DNA of 64,000 bases, taken from the NCBI GenBank assembly GCA_902589345.1, contig CACISU010000001.1, positions 366,307 to 430,306 on the forward strand. The letters are read 5' to 3'. This stretch comes from an uncultured Pelagibacteraceae bacterium. GTDB lineage: Bacteria > Pseudomonadota > Alphaproteobacteria > Pelagibacterales > Pelagibacteraceae. Made by a program: the position numbers and the translations under genes. The notes under the pieces were generated by a model, which worked only from the letters and a program-made list of their open reading frames with translations, did not search any database and had not been told where the DNA came from. Below, piece after piece: positions 26,212-34,870 of the stretch (the first letter of the stretch is position 1; each line of letters starts with the position of its first letter).

Positions 26212-26892
26212 ATGGAAAAATTAAATAAAATAACAAAACTAAAAAACTTTGTTTATTATAATATTTTCATTGAAAGATTTAATAAAAAAATAAATTTTAA
26301 ATTCCCAAATGATTTTTACAGATGGGATATGATAAAATTTTTACAAACTAAGAGAAATATTAAAAATTATCTAGAAATAGGCTGTGACCAAGACCAATTA
26401 TTTTCTAAAATAAATATTAAAAATAAAGTAGGAGTTGATCCAGTTAGTGGAGGTAATGTAAGAAAATTAAGTGATGATTTTTTTACAACAAATAAATCAA
26501 CCTTCGATTTAGTTTTTATTGATGGTCTACATGAATATAATCAGGTAAAAAAAGATATCTTAAATTCATTAAAATTTTTAAATCCAAATGGAATTATACT
26601 TGTTCATGATTGTCTACCCTCCTCGATGTCGAAACAAGCTGTTCCGAGATATAGGATGAGCTGGAATGGAAATGTATGGAAAGCAATAGTAGATTTAAGA
26701 TGCGAAAGAAATATAGAAATATTTACTTGTGAAATCGATCAAGGAATTGCAATCATACAAAATAAAAATAATACAGATTTATTAAGCATTAACAAAAAAC
26801 CTATAGAATTAAAATTTTATGATTTTTATAATAATTACAAAAAATATATGAGAGTAATATCGCTTGAAGATTTTAAAAAAATTTTCAATTAA
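26212..26892 (+). CDS. Class I SAM-dependent methyltransferase
   Basis: 226 residues. Motif I is YLEIGCDQDQLF near residue 55, a variant of ExGxGxG; motif II/III is FDLVFIDGLHEYNQVKKD near residue 103 and motif IV NGIILVHDCLP near residue 128. These match methyltransferases of surface-polysaccharide loci (Methyltransf_24-like). It starts 3 bp after apt but its content is more AT-rich than the preceding genes and it opens the polysaccharide region. Substrate unknown, most likely a sugar or lipid-linked glycan. Converges with a GT2 gene with an 8-bp overlap. Confidence 0.8.
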   Translation: MEKLNKITKLKNFVYYNIFIERFNKKINFKFPNDFYRWDMIKFLQTKRNIKNYLEIGCDQDQLFSKINIKNKVGVDPVSGGNVRKLSDDFFTTNKSTFDLVFIDGLHEYNQVKKDILNSLKFLNPNGIILVHDCLPSSMSKQAVPRYRMSWNGNVWKAIVDLRCERNIEIFTCEIDQGIAIIQNKNNTDLLSINKKPIELKFYDFYNNYKKYMRVISLEDFKKIFN

Positions 26893-27748
26893 TATTTTTT
26901 AATCTTAACCAAGATTTTTTACAGAGCAATCCATTAAGAATTCCTAAGAATCTCATTTTATAAATTTTCCCTTTTTTTCCATTAAAAATAAATAAATAAA
27001 ATAAGATTTTAAATATTGAAGAAATTAAATTTGAAGAAATATTAAAAATTGCAATCAAGTAACCATAATGCTTTCTACTATAATAAAACTTAGACCACAT
27101 CCAGTGCCAATTTCTCAGATACTCAATTTTGTCATGAAGTATTTTATTTGTTGATGATCCACCTAAATGATTAATCAAAGAATTTTTAATTACAAATATT
27201 TTTTCACCTGATTTTCTAACTCTTTTACACAAATCAACATTTTCTAAATACAAAAAGAAATTTTTATCAAAATATTCTTGGTTCTTAATTTTTTTTTTAT
27301 TTATAAGCATTGAAAAACCATCGACACACTCAACATTAAGAATATTTTTATTATAAATTTTTGAATTATTTTTGTCATAATTTGGATAATTTAAATTACT
27401 ATTTAGAGGACTTATTATTCCAAAATCATTTATTGATTTTGCTGCATCAATTAATTTTTTAAAGGTATCTTTTTTAAATCTTGTGTCTGGATTTAAAATA
27501 AAAACATACTGGGTATTACTTTTTTTTATACCTATGTTGTTACCTGCTCCCATGCCTATATTTTTATTTATTATGACCTTTATATTGTCATATTTTGATA
27601 ATAATTGTTTTTTCAATTTATGGTTTTCCGAATTTTCAACAACTATAATTTTTGATTTTTTAGGAAGTGAATTGATGCATTTAAAAATAACATTTTCACT
27701 TTTATACGAAACAATTACAAAAGTTATATTTTTTAAATTTAAAATCAT
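26885..27748 (-). CDS. GT2 family glycosyltransferase (rhamnosyltransferase-like)
   Basis: 287 residues with a GT-A domain: ITFVIVSYKSENVIFKCINSLP at the start, GMGAGNNIGIKKSNTQYVFILNPDTRFKKDTF near residue 65 with the metal-binding DxD-like NPD, and the FDKNFFLYLENVDLC acceptor segment near residue 158. The C-terminus has a hydrophobic stretch that may anchor it to the inner membrane. This pattern is common in dTDP-rhamnose transferases, which fits the rfb genes that start 47 bp away divergently. Confidence 0.85.
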   Translation of the reverse strand: MILNLKNITFVIVSYKSENVIFKCINSLPKKSKIIVVENSENHKLKKQLLSKYDNIKVIINKNIGMGAGNNIGIKKSNTQYVFILNPDTRFKKDTFKKLIDAAKSINDFGIISPLNSNLNYPNYDKNNSKIYNKNILNVECVDGFSMLINKKKIKNQEYFDKNFFLYLENVDLCKRVRKSGEKIFVIKNSLINHLGGSSTNKILHDKIEYLRNWHWMWSKFYYSRKHYGYLIAIFNISSNLISSIFKILFYLFIFNGKKGKIYKMRFLGILNGLLCKKSWLRLKNIN

Positions 27749-27795
27749 GAATATTAATAAGTATACTTAATGGTTATATTATTGTAAAAAAAATA

Positions 27796-28812
27796 ATGCA
27801 AAAAATTTTAGTTACTGGTGGCCTGGGATTTATAGCAAGTAATTTAATAGAAAAACTTTTAAAAAAGTATTATGTAATAAATGTAGATAAAGTTAGTTAT
27901 GCATCAAACTTCTACAATACTAAAGATTACAAACATAAGAAAAATTATAAATTTATCAAATTAAATATTCAAAATAAAAAAAAATTTCAAAAACTTCTAT
28001 TTAAATTTAAACCTGTGTGTATTTTTAATTTAGCTGCAGAAACACATGTAGATAGGTCAATTGATGGACCAATAAGTTTTATAAATTCAAACATTATCGG
28101 TACATTTAATATTCTAGAAGCTGTAAAAAATTATTATAAATTTTATAAAAAAATCAAATTAATACACATTTCTACTGATGAGGTTTATGGAGATGTACTT
28201 TATGGAAGATCAAAAGAAAATCATTCTTATAATCCAAGTTCTCCCTACGCTGCTTCAAAAGCTTCTTCAGATCATTTAGTTAATTCTTATATAAAAACAT
28301 ATAATATTCCTGCAATTATAACTAATTGCTCAAATAACTATGGTCCTAGACAACATCCTGAAAAACTAATTCCTAAATTAATCTATAATATAATTAGCAA
28401 CAGATCCTTGCCTATCTATGGTGATGGTAAAAATTCAAGAGAGTGGATTTTTGTCACTGATCATTGTGATGCTTTAATAAAAATTTTTAAATCAGGAAAA
28501 GTAGGTGAAACATACAACGTCGGATCTAATATAAATGTTAATAATATTGATATTTGTAAAAGTTTACTAAAAATTGCACAAAAAAATATAAATATTGGAA
28601 AAAAGGTAAAAATTAAATTTATCAAAGATAGACCTGGACATGATAGAAGATATGCAATTGACAGTAACAAAATTATTAAAAGATTAAAATGGAAACCTAA
28701 AGTTAAATTAATTGATGGTTTAAATGAAACATTCAATTGGTATTTAAATAATAAAAAATATTATAGATCTATTAATATTAAAGATGTAACAAGAAGAATA
28801 GGTAAAATTTAA
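27796..28812 (+). CDS. rfbB: dTDP-glucose 4,6-dehydratase
   Basis: 338 residues of the extended SDR family. NAD site GGLGFIASNL at residues 8-17, the catalytic TDEVYGD near residue 127, and YAASKASSDH near residue 153 are diagnostic. NCSNNYGPRQHPEKLIPK is a family signature. It converts dTDP-glucose to dTDP-4-keto-6-deoxyglucose. The gene shares a base with rfbA in a tight rfbBAC run. Very lysine- and asparagine-rich, in line with the region's low GC. Confidence 0.94.
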   Translation: MQKILVTGGLGFIASNLIEKLLKKYYVINVDKVSYASNFYNTKDYKHKKNYKFIKLNIQNKKKFQKLLFKFKPVCIFNLAAETHVDRSIDGPISFINSNIIGTFNILEAVKNYYKFYKKIKLIHISTDEVYGDVLYGRSKENHSYNPSSPYAASKASSDHLVNSYIKTYNIPAIITNCSNNYGPRQHPEKLIPKLIYNIISNRSLPIYGDGKNSREWIFVTDHCDALIKIFKSGKVGETYNVGSNINVNNIDICKSLLKIAQKNINIGKKVKIKFIKDRPGHDRRYAIDSNKIIKRLKWKPKVKLIDGLNETFNWYLNNKKYYRSINIKDVTRRIGKI

Positions 28813-29684
28813 TGATAAAAAAAGGAATAATATTAGCTGGAGGTCATGGATCTCGTATGAGTCCTTTAACTAAAGCTGTAAACAAACAGTTACTTCCAAT
28901 TTATGATAAACCTTTAATTTTTTATCCTTTATCTATTCTAATGTTATCAAAAATTAGAGACATTTTAATTATTGTAAACAAAGGACAACTAAATCAGTAT
29001 AAAAAGTTACTGCATAATGGTGAAAACTTAGGAATTAAAATAAAATATATTGAACAACCTTATCCCAAAGGATTACCAGATGCATTTATTTTAGGAGAGC
29101 AATTTATAGGTAGTGACAATGTGGCTTTGATATTGGGTGACAATTTTTTTTATGGACAAAGTTTATCAAGTAAACTTGTGAAAAGTAAAAATATTAATAA
29201 TGGTGCTAAAGTTTTCCTTCATAAGGTAAAAAGACCTGAGTTATACGGCGTAGCAAAGATCAATAATAAAAATAAGATTGTTGGTTTAAAAGAAAAACCA
29301 AAAAAATACTATTCTGATTATGCAATTACCGGTCTATATTATTTTGATAACAATGTAGTAAAACATGCGAAAACACTTAAGCCTTCTAAAAGAAATGAGC
29401 TAGAAATAACTGATCTTCTTAAAAAATATCTTTATAAAAAAAAACTTTCAGCTGAAATTATAGGAAGAGGTGGTGCGTGGCTTGATACTGGATCTATAGA
29501 AGATTTCTATAAAACAAGTAATTTTGTTTCTTCAATTGAAAATAGGCAAGGTTTTAAAATTGCTTGCTTGGAGGAAATTTCATTAAATAATAATTGGATA
29601 AATAAGAAAAATATTCTTAATGCAATTAAATTTTATGGTAAGTGTGATTATTCAAAATATTTATCGAGCTTAATAAGTAAATGA
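28812..29684 (+). CDS. rfbA: Glucose-1-phosphate thymidylyltransferase
   Basis: 290 residues. The nucleotidyltransferase signature GGHGSRMSPLTKAVNKQLLPIYDKP (residues 9-33, split here) begins the chain; ILGDNFFYGQ near residue 105, ITGLYYFDNNV near residue 168 and GRGGAWLDTGSIEDF near residue 220 follow the RmlA pattern. It makes dTDP-glucose for RfbB. Overlaps both neighbours by one to four bases, showing a compact operon. Confidence 0.94.
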   Translation: MIKKGIILAGGHGSRMSPLTKAVNKQLLPIYDKPLIFYPLSILMLSKIRDILIIVNKGQLNQYKKLLHNGENLGIKIKYIEQPYPKGLPDAFILGEQFIGSDNVALILGDNFFYGQSLSSKLVKSKNINNGAKVFLHKVKRPELYGVAKINNKNKIVGLKEKPKKYYSDYAITGLYYFDNNVVKHAKTLKPSKRNELEITDLLKKYLYKKKLSAEIIGRGGAWLDTGSIEDFYKTSNFVSSIENRQGFKIACLEEISLNNNWINKKNILNAIKFYGKCDYSKYLSSLISK

Positions 29685-30205
29685 TAATTAAGACTAAATT
29701 TAAAGATTTATTTATTTTTCAAAATAAATCATATAAAGACAAAAGAGGCTATTTTAAAGAAATTTTAATTGAAAAAAAAATCAAAAAAAGATTTCCATTC
29801 AAAGTGATGTCATATTCAGGAAAAAATGTAATCAGAGGTCTTCATATTCAAACCAAACATGCACAGGGAAAGTTTATAACGGTAATTAAAGGAAAAATAT
29901 TTGATGTTGCTGTTGACTTTAGAAAAAATTCAAAAACTTTTGGCAAAGTATACTCTAATGTTTTGAGTGAAAAAAATTCAAAATCAATTTTTATACCTCC
30001 AGGATTTGCACATGGTTTTTGCGGAATGGATAAAGAAAACTATATAGTCTATAGTTGTACAAAGTATAGAAATGCAAAATTTGAAAAAGCAATACTGTAT
30101 AATGATAAAAAACTAAGAATTAATTGGCCAGTGAAAAAACCTGTTGTTTCAAAAAAAGATCAAAATGCAATGTCTGTTAAAAAATTCATATCTAGCTTCT
30201 TATAA
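29681..30205 (+). CDS. rfbC: dTDP-4-dehydrorhamnose 3,5-epimerase
   Basis: 174 residues, a cupin-fold epimerase of the normal length. KRGYFKEILIEK and VIRGLHIQTKHAQGKFITVIKGKIFDVAVDFRK carry the conserved histidine (HIQ) and aspartate of RmlC, and FIPPGFAHGFCGMDKENYIVYSCT holds the second conserved segment. It converts dTDP-4-keto-6-deoxyglucose to the L-lyxo epimer. The start overlaps rfbA by 4 bp. Confidence 0.93.
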   Translation: MIIKTKFKDLFIFQNKSYKDKRGYFKEILIEKKIKKRFPFKVMSYSGKNVIRGLHIQTKHAQGKFITVIKGKIFDVAVDFRKNSKTFGKVYSNVLSEKNSKSIFIPPGFAHGFCGMDKENYIVYSCTKYRNAKFEKAILYNDKKLRINWPVKKPVVSKKDQNAMSVKKFISSFL

Positions 30206-30909
30206 TGAAAAATAAAATTCTTGTAACAGGTGGAGATGGAAGATTTTCTAAAATTTTAAAGAAACAAAATTTGAAACTAGATTTATTTTTTGCCTCAAAA
30301 AAACAATGTGATATTACAAATATAAATTCAATATCTAAAATAGTTAAAAAAATTAGACCTAAAATAATTATTCATTGCGCTGGACTATCAAGGCCGATGA
30401 TGGTTCACGAAAAAAACATTTTAAAAAGTATTGATCTAAATATTATTGGAACTTCAAATATTACAAAAGTATGCAAAAAGCATAATATAAAGTTAGTCTA
30501 TTTTTCTACCGGCTATGTTTATGAAGGAAAAAGGGGCAACTACTCAGAAAATGATCCTGTTAAACCTTTTAATAATTATGGTCTTTCAAAGCTTGGTGGC
30601 GAGTGTGCTGTTTCAATGTATAAAAATTCTTTAATTTTAAGAATCACGATGACTGAAAAACCTTTCTTGCATAAAAATGCTTATACAAATTTAAAAACAA
30701 ATTTTATGTATCATGAAGATTTAGCAAAAATTTTGCCAAAAATTATAAATAAAAAAGGAATTTTAAATGTAGGTGGTAAATCTCAATCAGTATATTCATT
30801 TGCTAAAAAAACTAATCCAAAAGTTAAAAAAGCTAAGGCCAAGTTAAAGGATACACTTCCGTTAAATCAAACTATGAATTTAAAAAGATTTAGATCAATT
30901 ATCAGTTAA
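30205..30909 (+). CDS. Short RmlD-like sugar-nucleotide reductase (likely dTDP-4-dehydrorhamnose reductase)
   Basis: 234 residues, clearly shorter than the usual 280-300 of RmlD. NAD(P)-binding VTGGDGRFSK at residues 7-16, IIIHCAGLSRPMMVHE near residue 53 and YGLSKLGGE (Tyr-x3-Lys) near residue 128 mark an SDR reductase. The C-terminal substrate part is reduced. Position at the end of rfbBAC suggests it finishes dTDP-L-rhamnose, but the shortened domain could mean another deoxyhexose. A CAT-anticodon tRNA gene on the opposite strand follows 5 bp downstream. Confidence 0.75.
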   Translation: MKNKILVTGGDGRFSKILKKQNLKLDLFFASKKQCDITNINSISKIVKKIRPKIIIHCAGLSRPMMVHEKNILKSIDLNIIGTSNITKVCKKHNIKLVYFSTGYVYEGKRGNYSENDPVKPFNNYGLSKLGGECAVSMYKNSLILRITMTEKPFLHKNAYTNLKTNFMYHEDLAKILPKIINKKGILNVGGKSQSVYSFAKKTNPKVKKAKAKLKDTLPLNQTMNLKRFRSIIS

Positions 30910-30914
30910 AATTT

Positions 30915-30991
30915 TGGTAGCGGGAAGTGGGATCGAACCACTGACCTCGGGCTTATGAGTCCCGCGCTCTAACCAACTGAGCTACCCCGCC
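30915..30991 (-). tRNA. tRNA-Met (CAT anticodon)
   Basis: 77 bases including an encoded CCA. Reading the minus strand: acceptor GGCGGGG pairs with TCCCGCT (two G-T pairs), D-arm GCTC...GAGC, anticodon stem CGGGA/GCCCG with loop CTCATAA (one mismatch, A-G, next to the loop), and T-arm with GGTTCGATCC. CAT could be elongator methionine or the lysidine-modified isoleucine tRNA; the GGCGGGGTAGCTC start is the common alphaproteobacterial elongator Met form. The gene sits directly after the rfb operon, between it and the sulfotransferase. Confidence 0.9.
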
Positions 30992-31096
30992 ATTAAATTC
31001 GTATTGATATATACTACTTTTATTTTTTAGTTCAAACAAGTTTTGTTAAAAAAGTGTTATGAATGATTTTTAAATTAAAAAAAGTGATTAAGGCAA

Positions 31097-31897
31097 TTAT
31101 AAATACTGCAATTCTCTCATTTCTTGATCAAATTCACTTTCAATAACTTTTATTTGCTCATTGGTTAAAACATTCATCCACTCATCTATTGAACCTTTTC
31201 TAAAGAAGTTTTTTTTTCCAATTCTTTCTTTAAAGCCAAATTGATTTTCATGATTTTGTAAATTCTCAAAATGACATTTTTCAATAGCATTATTAATTTT
31301 ATCGTTGTCAATTTCAAGATTATTAAATTTTTTTATAAATTCTAAAACATTTTTAAATGTGTCAAATGTATTTTTGTGAAGGTCTTCATATTTAATAAAT
31401 ATTCTTGGATAGATAGATTTTTTCCAACTTATATAATGAATTTTCCAAGATGACTTGAAATCAGCTAAGTTGTTATAATAATTTATCATATTTTGATTAA
31501 TGATATTTTTGACAGCATCATCAATCTTAATATCTAAATGATGTGCATTTGAAATAGCTACTGATCTGGGATCTCTTACAATATAAATAAATCCTGCAGT
31601 ATTTGCTTTATTTGTAAAATCAAAATTATTTACTTTTCCGTTAATGCTATGGGTTTTTAAAAAATTTATTTTATTATTCAGATTAATTTTATCCTGAGCC
31701 AATATAAAATACTTATAAATATCTAGACTTTTTTCTTTAATTTTACATATATCTTTAAATTGTGATGTTCGTGGAAATCTTGTAAAAAAATCCAAATTTT
31801 GAAAAACATCTTTTTTGTTATCAAATAAATAATTGGTTAAAAGTAGTCTTAACCAAGTATTTCCACTTTTCGGGTAACTAGCTAACCAAAGTATCAT
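31097..31897 (-). CDS. Sulfotransferase domain protein
   Basis: 266 residues. The PAPS 5'-phosphosulfate loop is LASYPKSGNTWLRLLL at residues 5-20, and the 3'-phosphate site is YIVRDPRSVAIS near residue 105; FIKYEDLH near residue 165 follows the sulfotransferase pattern. It moves a sulfate from PAPS to a hydroxyl acceptor, probably a carbohydrate or glycolipid of the cell surface, given the rfb and GT genes alongside. No signal peptide, so cytoplasmic. It diverges from the TPR gene. Confidence 0.88.
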   Translation of the reverse strand: MILWLASYPKSGNTWLRLLLTNYLFDNKKDVFQNLDFFTRFPRTSQFKDICKIKEKSLDIYKYFILAQDKINLNNKINFLKTHSINGKVNNFDFTNKANTAGFIYIVRDPRSVAISNAHHLDIKIDDAVKNIINQNMINYYNNLADFKSSWKIHYISWKKSIYPRIFIKYEDLHKNTFDTFKNVLEFIKKFNNLEIDNDKINNAIEKCHFENLQNHENQFGFKERIGKKNFFRKGSIDEWMNVLTNEQIKVIESEFDQEMRELQYL

Positions 31898-31971
31898 AAT
31901 TTTTTTTATAAATTTTTTATATTTTATTTGCTAAATAATCTTTTAACAATTAAATTTTACCAAAACATATT

Positions 31972-33294
31972 ATGAATAATGATAAAGTTGAAACTCAAAA
32001 TGAGATTAATAGTTTAGTTGCTCTTTTTGAAAATCGACACTATGAAAAAGGATTAGAATTATCAAAAAATTTAATTATAAAATATCCAGATTCTCCTGAT
32101 GTTTTGTTTTTAAATGGAATTATAAATCTTGCTTTAAATAATTACTTAAATTCAATAGATTCATTTTCCAAAGTAATTAATATTAATAAGAATAATGCTG
32201 ATGCCTACAATAACAAAGGTGCAGCTTTATATCATTTAGGAAATTTTAATGATTCATTAGAAGAATTTAAACATGGATTAAAATTGCAACCAAATAATCC
32301 AATTTTTCTAAATAATGTTGGTAACAGTTTGAATTCATTAAAAAAATTTGATGATGCTTTGTGGTATTATAATGAGTCATTGAAGTTTTATAAAAATTAT
32401 AACTTGCCAATTTTAAATACAATAAGATTACTTACACATTTTGATACTAAAGAAATAAGTAATGTTTATATTGATACAAATAATAAAATACGATCAGTGA
32501 AATATGATTTTAATATTAATGAAACTATTTCTGATAAAAAAATAATATCATTTTTTAAAGATTATATTAAATTAATACCTAAAGAATTGATTGAATATGA
32601 TTATAAAGCTACAGAAATTTTTAGAAGAGATAAGAGTTTAAATTGCAATAGACATGAAAAAATTTTTAATAAATTTAATGCAATTCCTGAGTTTTGTTTT
32701 GGATGCTTTAAAATCCAAATAGAAACCAAAAATATCTTAGATTTTATAAAACTCTATATAATTTTTGATAAAATTAAATTGTCAAATAATATAAGAAAGT
32801 GTGCTATGGAAACGCGAAAAAATATTCCTGGTTCATATAAAGGTTTTATTTATTGCTCTAGTACTGAAGAAGCGAATAAATTATTAAGTTTTATTTCTAC
32901 GATATTAAAAAAAACAATAGATAACAGAGTTAATATAAAAATTAAAAGAGGCTGTTCTGAATTTGCAGAGTCATATCCAAATTATGCTGAGACAAATCCT
33001 ACCTCAAAAAATTTTATGCATTATAATCAAACTTGGAAATCCTACGAAAAAGTTATTGATGAAAATAAAAGTTATAAAAATAAAGTTTTTCACTCTACCT
33101 TGGATGGGGTAACTCTAAGTGATATTTTAATAATTAAAAATTGGATTATTTATGCTAAACATATAGGCGACAATTCTTGTAAAGATCTAGATAGTATTAA
33201 TTTTAAATCTGACTATATTAATAGGCAAGTTTTGAATCAATTAGATGAAAGAAAAAGCGAATTTTTGAAACTTCAACAAGGTAGTTTGAATTAA
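31972..33294 (+). CDS. TPR-repeat protein with uncharacterised Cys-containing C-terminal domain
   Basis: 440 residues. Residues 10-145 contain about four tetratricopeptide repeats (NADAYNNKGAALYHLGNFNDSLEEF; NPIFLNNVGNSLNSLKKFDDAL), which bind partner proteins. The rest, about 290 residues, has no motif I recognise; conserved-looking stretches are EFCFGCFKIQIETKN near residue 236, RKCAMETRKNIPGSYKGFIYCS near residue 268 and RGCSEFAESYPNY near residue 325, with several cysteines. It could be a modification enzyme or scaffold for the surface-glycan genes around it. Function unknown. Confidence 0.7.
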   Translation: MNNDKVETQNEINSLVALFENRHYEKGLELSKNLIIKYPDSPDVLFLNGIINLALNNYLNSIDSFSKVININKNNADAYNNKGAALYHLGNFNDSLEEFKHGLKLQPNNPIFLNNVGNSLNSLKKFDDALWYYNESLKFYKNYNLPILNTIRLLTHFDTKEISNVYIDTNNKIRSVKYDFNINETISDKKIISFFKDYIKLIPKELIEYDYKATEIFRRDKSLNCNRHEKIFNKFNAIPEFCFGCFKIQIETKNILDFIKLYIIFDKIKLSNNIRKCAMETRKNIPGSYKGFIYCSSTEEANKLLSFISTILKKTIDNRVNIKIKRGCSEFAESYPNYAETNPTSKNFMHYNQTWKSYEKVIDENKSYKNKVFHSTLDGVTLSDILIIKNWIIYAKHIGDNSCKDLDSINFKSDYINRQVLNQLDERKSEFLKLQQGSLN

Positions 33295-33399
33295 ATCCAA
33301 TTAGATTAACAAATATTTTATAATTTCAATCACGAAGAGTGTTAATTTACTGAAAATTTAATTTGAAATAAAATATAAGGTCTGTATATCTTCGAATTT

Positions 33400-34434
33400 G
33401 TGAGAATTGAAGAAGATCTAAAACTGGATTACTCTGATGTGCTTTTTAGACCAAAAAGAAGCACTCTTTCGAGCCGTAAAGATGTAAACCTAAAAAGAAC
33501 TTATAAATTTAAGTATAGCAACAATGAGTGGTCGGGCATTCCTATCATGGCAGCAAATATGGATGGTGTTGGAGAATTAGGAATTGCAGAAAAATTATCT
33601 CAGTATGGGATGATTACGTGTTTAACTAAACAACATGATGTAAAAAAGATCAAACAATTTAAAAAAATAAAATCAATATATCCAAATATTGCTTTAAGTA
33701 TTGGAATAAAGAAAGAAGATTTTCAGAATTTAGATAAAGTTTTAAAAGAATATAGTTTTATTAAATTTCTATGTATAGATGTAGCAAATGGTTACTCGGA
33801 GCGATTTAGTGCATTTTTAAAATCAGTAAGAGATAAATATCCAACTAAAACTATAATAGCAGGTAATGTTGTGACTGCAGATATGACGCAAGAATTAATA
33901 CTTAGTGGAGCTGATATTGTAAAAGTTGGTATAGGTCCTGGTAGTGTTTGTACTACTAGAATTCAAACAGGTGTTGGTTACCCTCAACTAAGCGCAGTTA
34001 TAGAATGTGCAGACGCTGCTCATGGACTAGGTGCTCATATGATTGCAGATGGTGGGTGTACATGTCCTGGTGATGTGGCCAAAGGTTTTGGTGGAGGAGC
34101 TGATTTTGTTATGTTAGGTGGTATGTTTGCTGGACACGATGAAGGTAAAGGTAAAATTGTAAAATCAAATGGTTCAAAATATATTGAGTTTTATGGTTCA
34201 AGTTCCGATACAGCAAATAATAAACATTACGGTGGTCTTTCTTCTTATAGAAGTAGCGAAGGAAGAACTGTAAGAGTTAAATATAGAGGAAAAATTGAAA
34301 GTACTATTCAAAATATACTTGGTGGAATAAGAAGCAGTTGTACTTATGTTGGAGCTCCTTCACTTAAACAATTAAGTAAATGTACAACTTTTGTAAGAGT
34401 TGCAAAACAATTTAACGATACTTTTGTTAAATAA
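33400..34434 (+). CDS. guaC: GMP reductase
   Basis: 344 residues. The catalytic cysteine is Cys184 in GIGPGSVCTTR, near the Cys186 of E. coli GuaC, and AANMDGVGELGIAEKLSQYGM and FGGGADFVMLGGMF are GMP-reductase features that separate it from IMP dehydrogenase. It converts GMP to IMP with NADPH. The start is GTG at 33400; I see no better start and no obvious ribosome site. Converges with the MOSC gene with an 8-bp overlap. guaA and guaB are about 16 kb away. Confidence 0.93.
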   Translation: MRIEEDLKLDYSDVLFRPKRSTLSSRKDVNLKRTYKFKYSNNEWSGIPIMAANMDGVGELGIAEKLSQYGMITCLTKQHDVKKIKQFKKIKSIYPNIALSIGIKKEDFQNLDKVLKEYSFIKFLCIDVANGYSERFSAFLKSVRDKYPTKTIIAGNVVTADMTQELILSGADIVKVGIGPGSVCTTRIQTGVGYPQLSAVIECADAAHGLGAHMIADGGCTCPGDVAKGFGGGADFVMLGGMFAGHDEGKGKIVKSNGSKYIEFYGSSSDTANNKHYGGLSSYRSSEGRTVRVKYRGKIESTIQNILGGIRSSCTYVGAPSLKQLSKCTTFVRVAKQFNDTFVK

Positions 34435-34870
34435 TTTCAATTGAGTCCCCAATTACTATAGAACCAGATTTCAAGATTTGGCATCTCAATCCACCTTTTC
34501 TCAAAAATTCTTTAATAATATTGTCTTTCCCAAGTTTTTCTTGAAGTGTCTTACAAGGTCTACAAAGATCGTGAACAAGAAGTGTAGAGGTTCCAATAGA
34601 TAATTTTTTATCAATTAAATCGTTTAGCTTAATATCCTTTGTAATTAAATTTCTTCTAAAATCTTTATATAAAAAATTAGTATTAAATAAGTTGTTATAA
34701 TAATCTATATTTTCACTCTCAATTAAAGTAATTTGGCTTTCAATATCATTAAATTCCTTAAAATATCTATCGCCTTTTATCCCCTTGCCTTCAACAAGAT
34801 CTATTCTTTCAACATTTGAAATTAATTTATTATTAAGCTCTGTGATTCCTATTTCTATTATTTTTGACAT
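34427..34870 (-). CDS. MOSC domain protein
   Basis: 147 residues matching the MOSC (molybdenum cofactor sulfurase C-terminal) domain: VEGKGIKGDRYF near residue 26, FRRNLITKDIKLNDL near residue 70, the conserved cysteine LCRPCKTLQ near residue 103, and GGLRCQIL...GDSIEII at the end. MOSC proteins handle sulfur carried on a cysteine, for example in molybdenum cofactor maturation or amidoxime reduction. No partner is encoded nearby. It overlaps the guaC end and abuts the Na+ symporter start by one base. Confidence 0.85.
   Translation of the reverse strand: MSKIIEIGITELNNKLISNVERIDLVEGKGIKGDRYFKEFNDIESQITLIESENIDYYNNLFNTNFLYKDFRRNLITKDIKLNDLIDKKLSIGTSTLLVHDLCRPCKTLQEKLGKDNIIKEFLRKGGLRCQILKSGSIVIGDSIEII

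Noticed and set aside
30915..30991. tRNA as lysidine-modified tRNA-Ile2 instead of Met
   Set aside because: Both have CAT; the acceptor and D-arm start fit the elongator Met form better, though the anticodon stem is not decisive.
30990..31096. Attachment site next to the tRNA
   Set aside because: No direct repeat of the tRNA 3' end and no integrase were found, so mobility is not supported.
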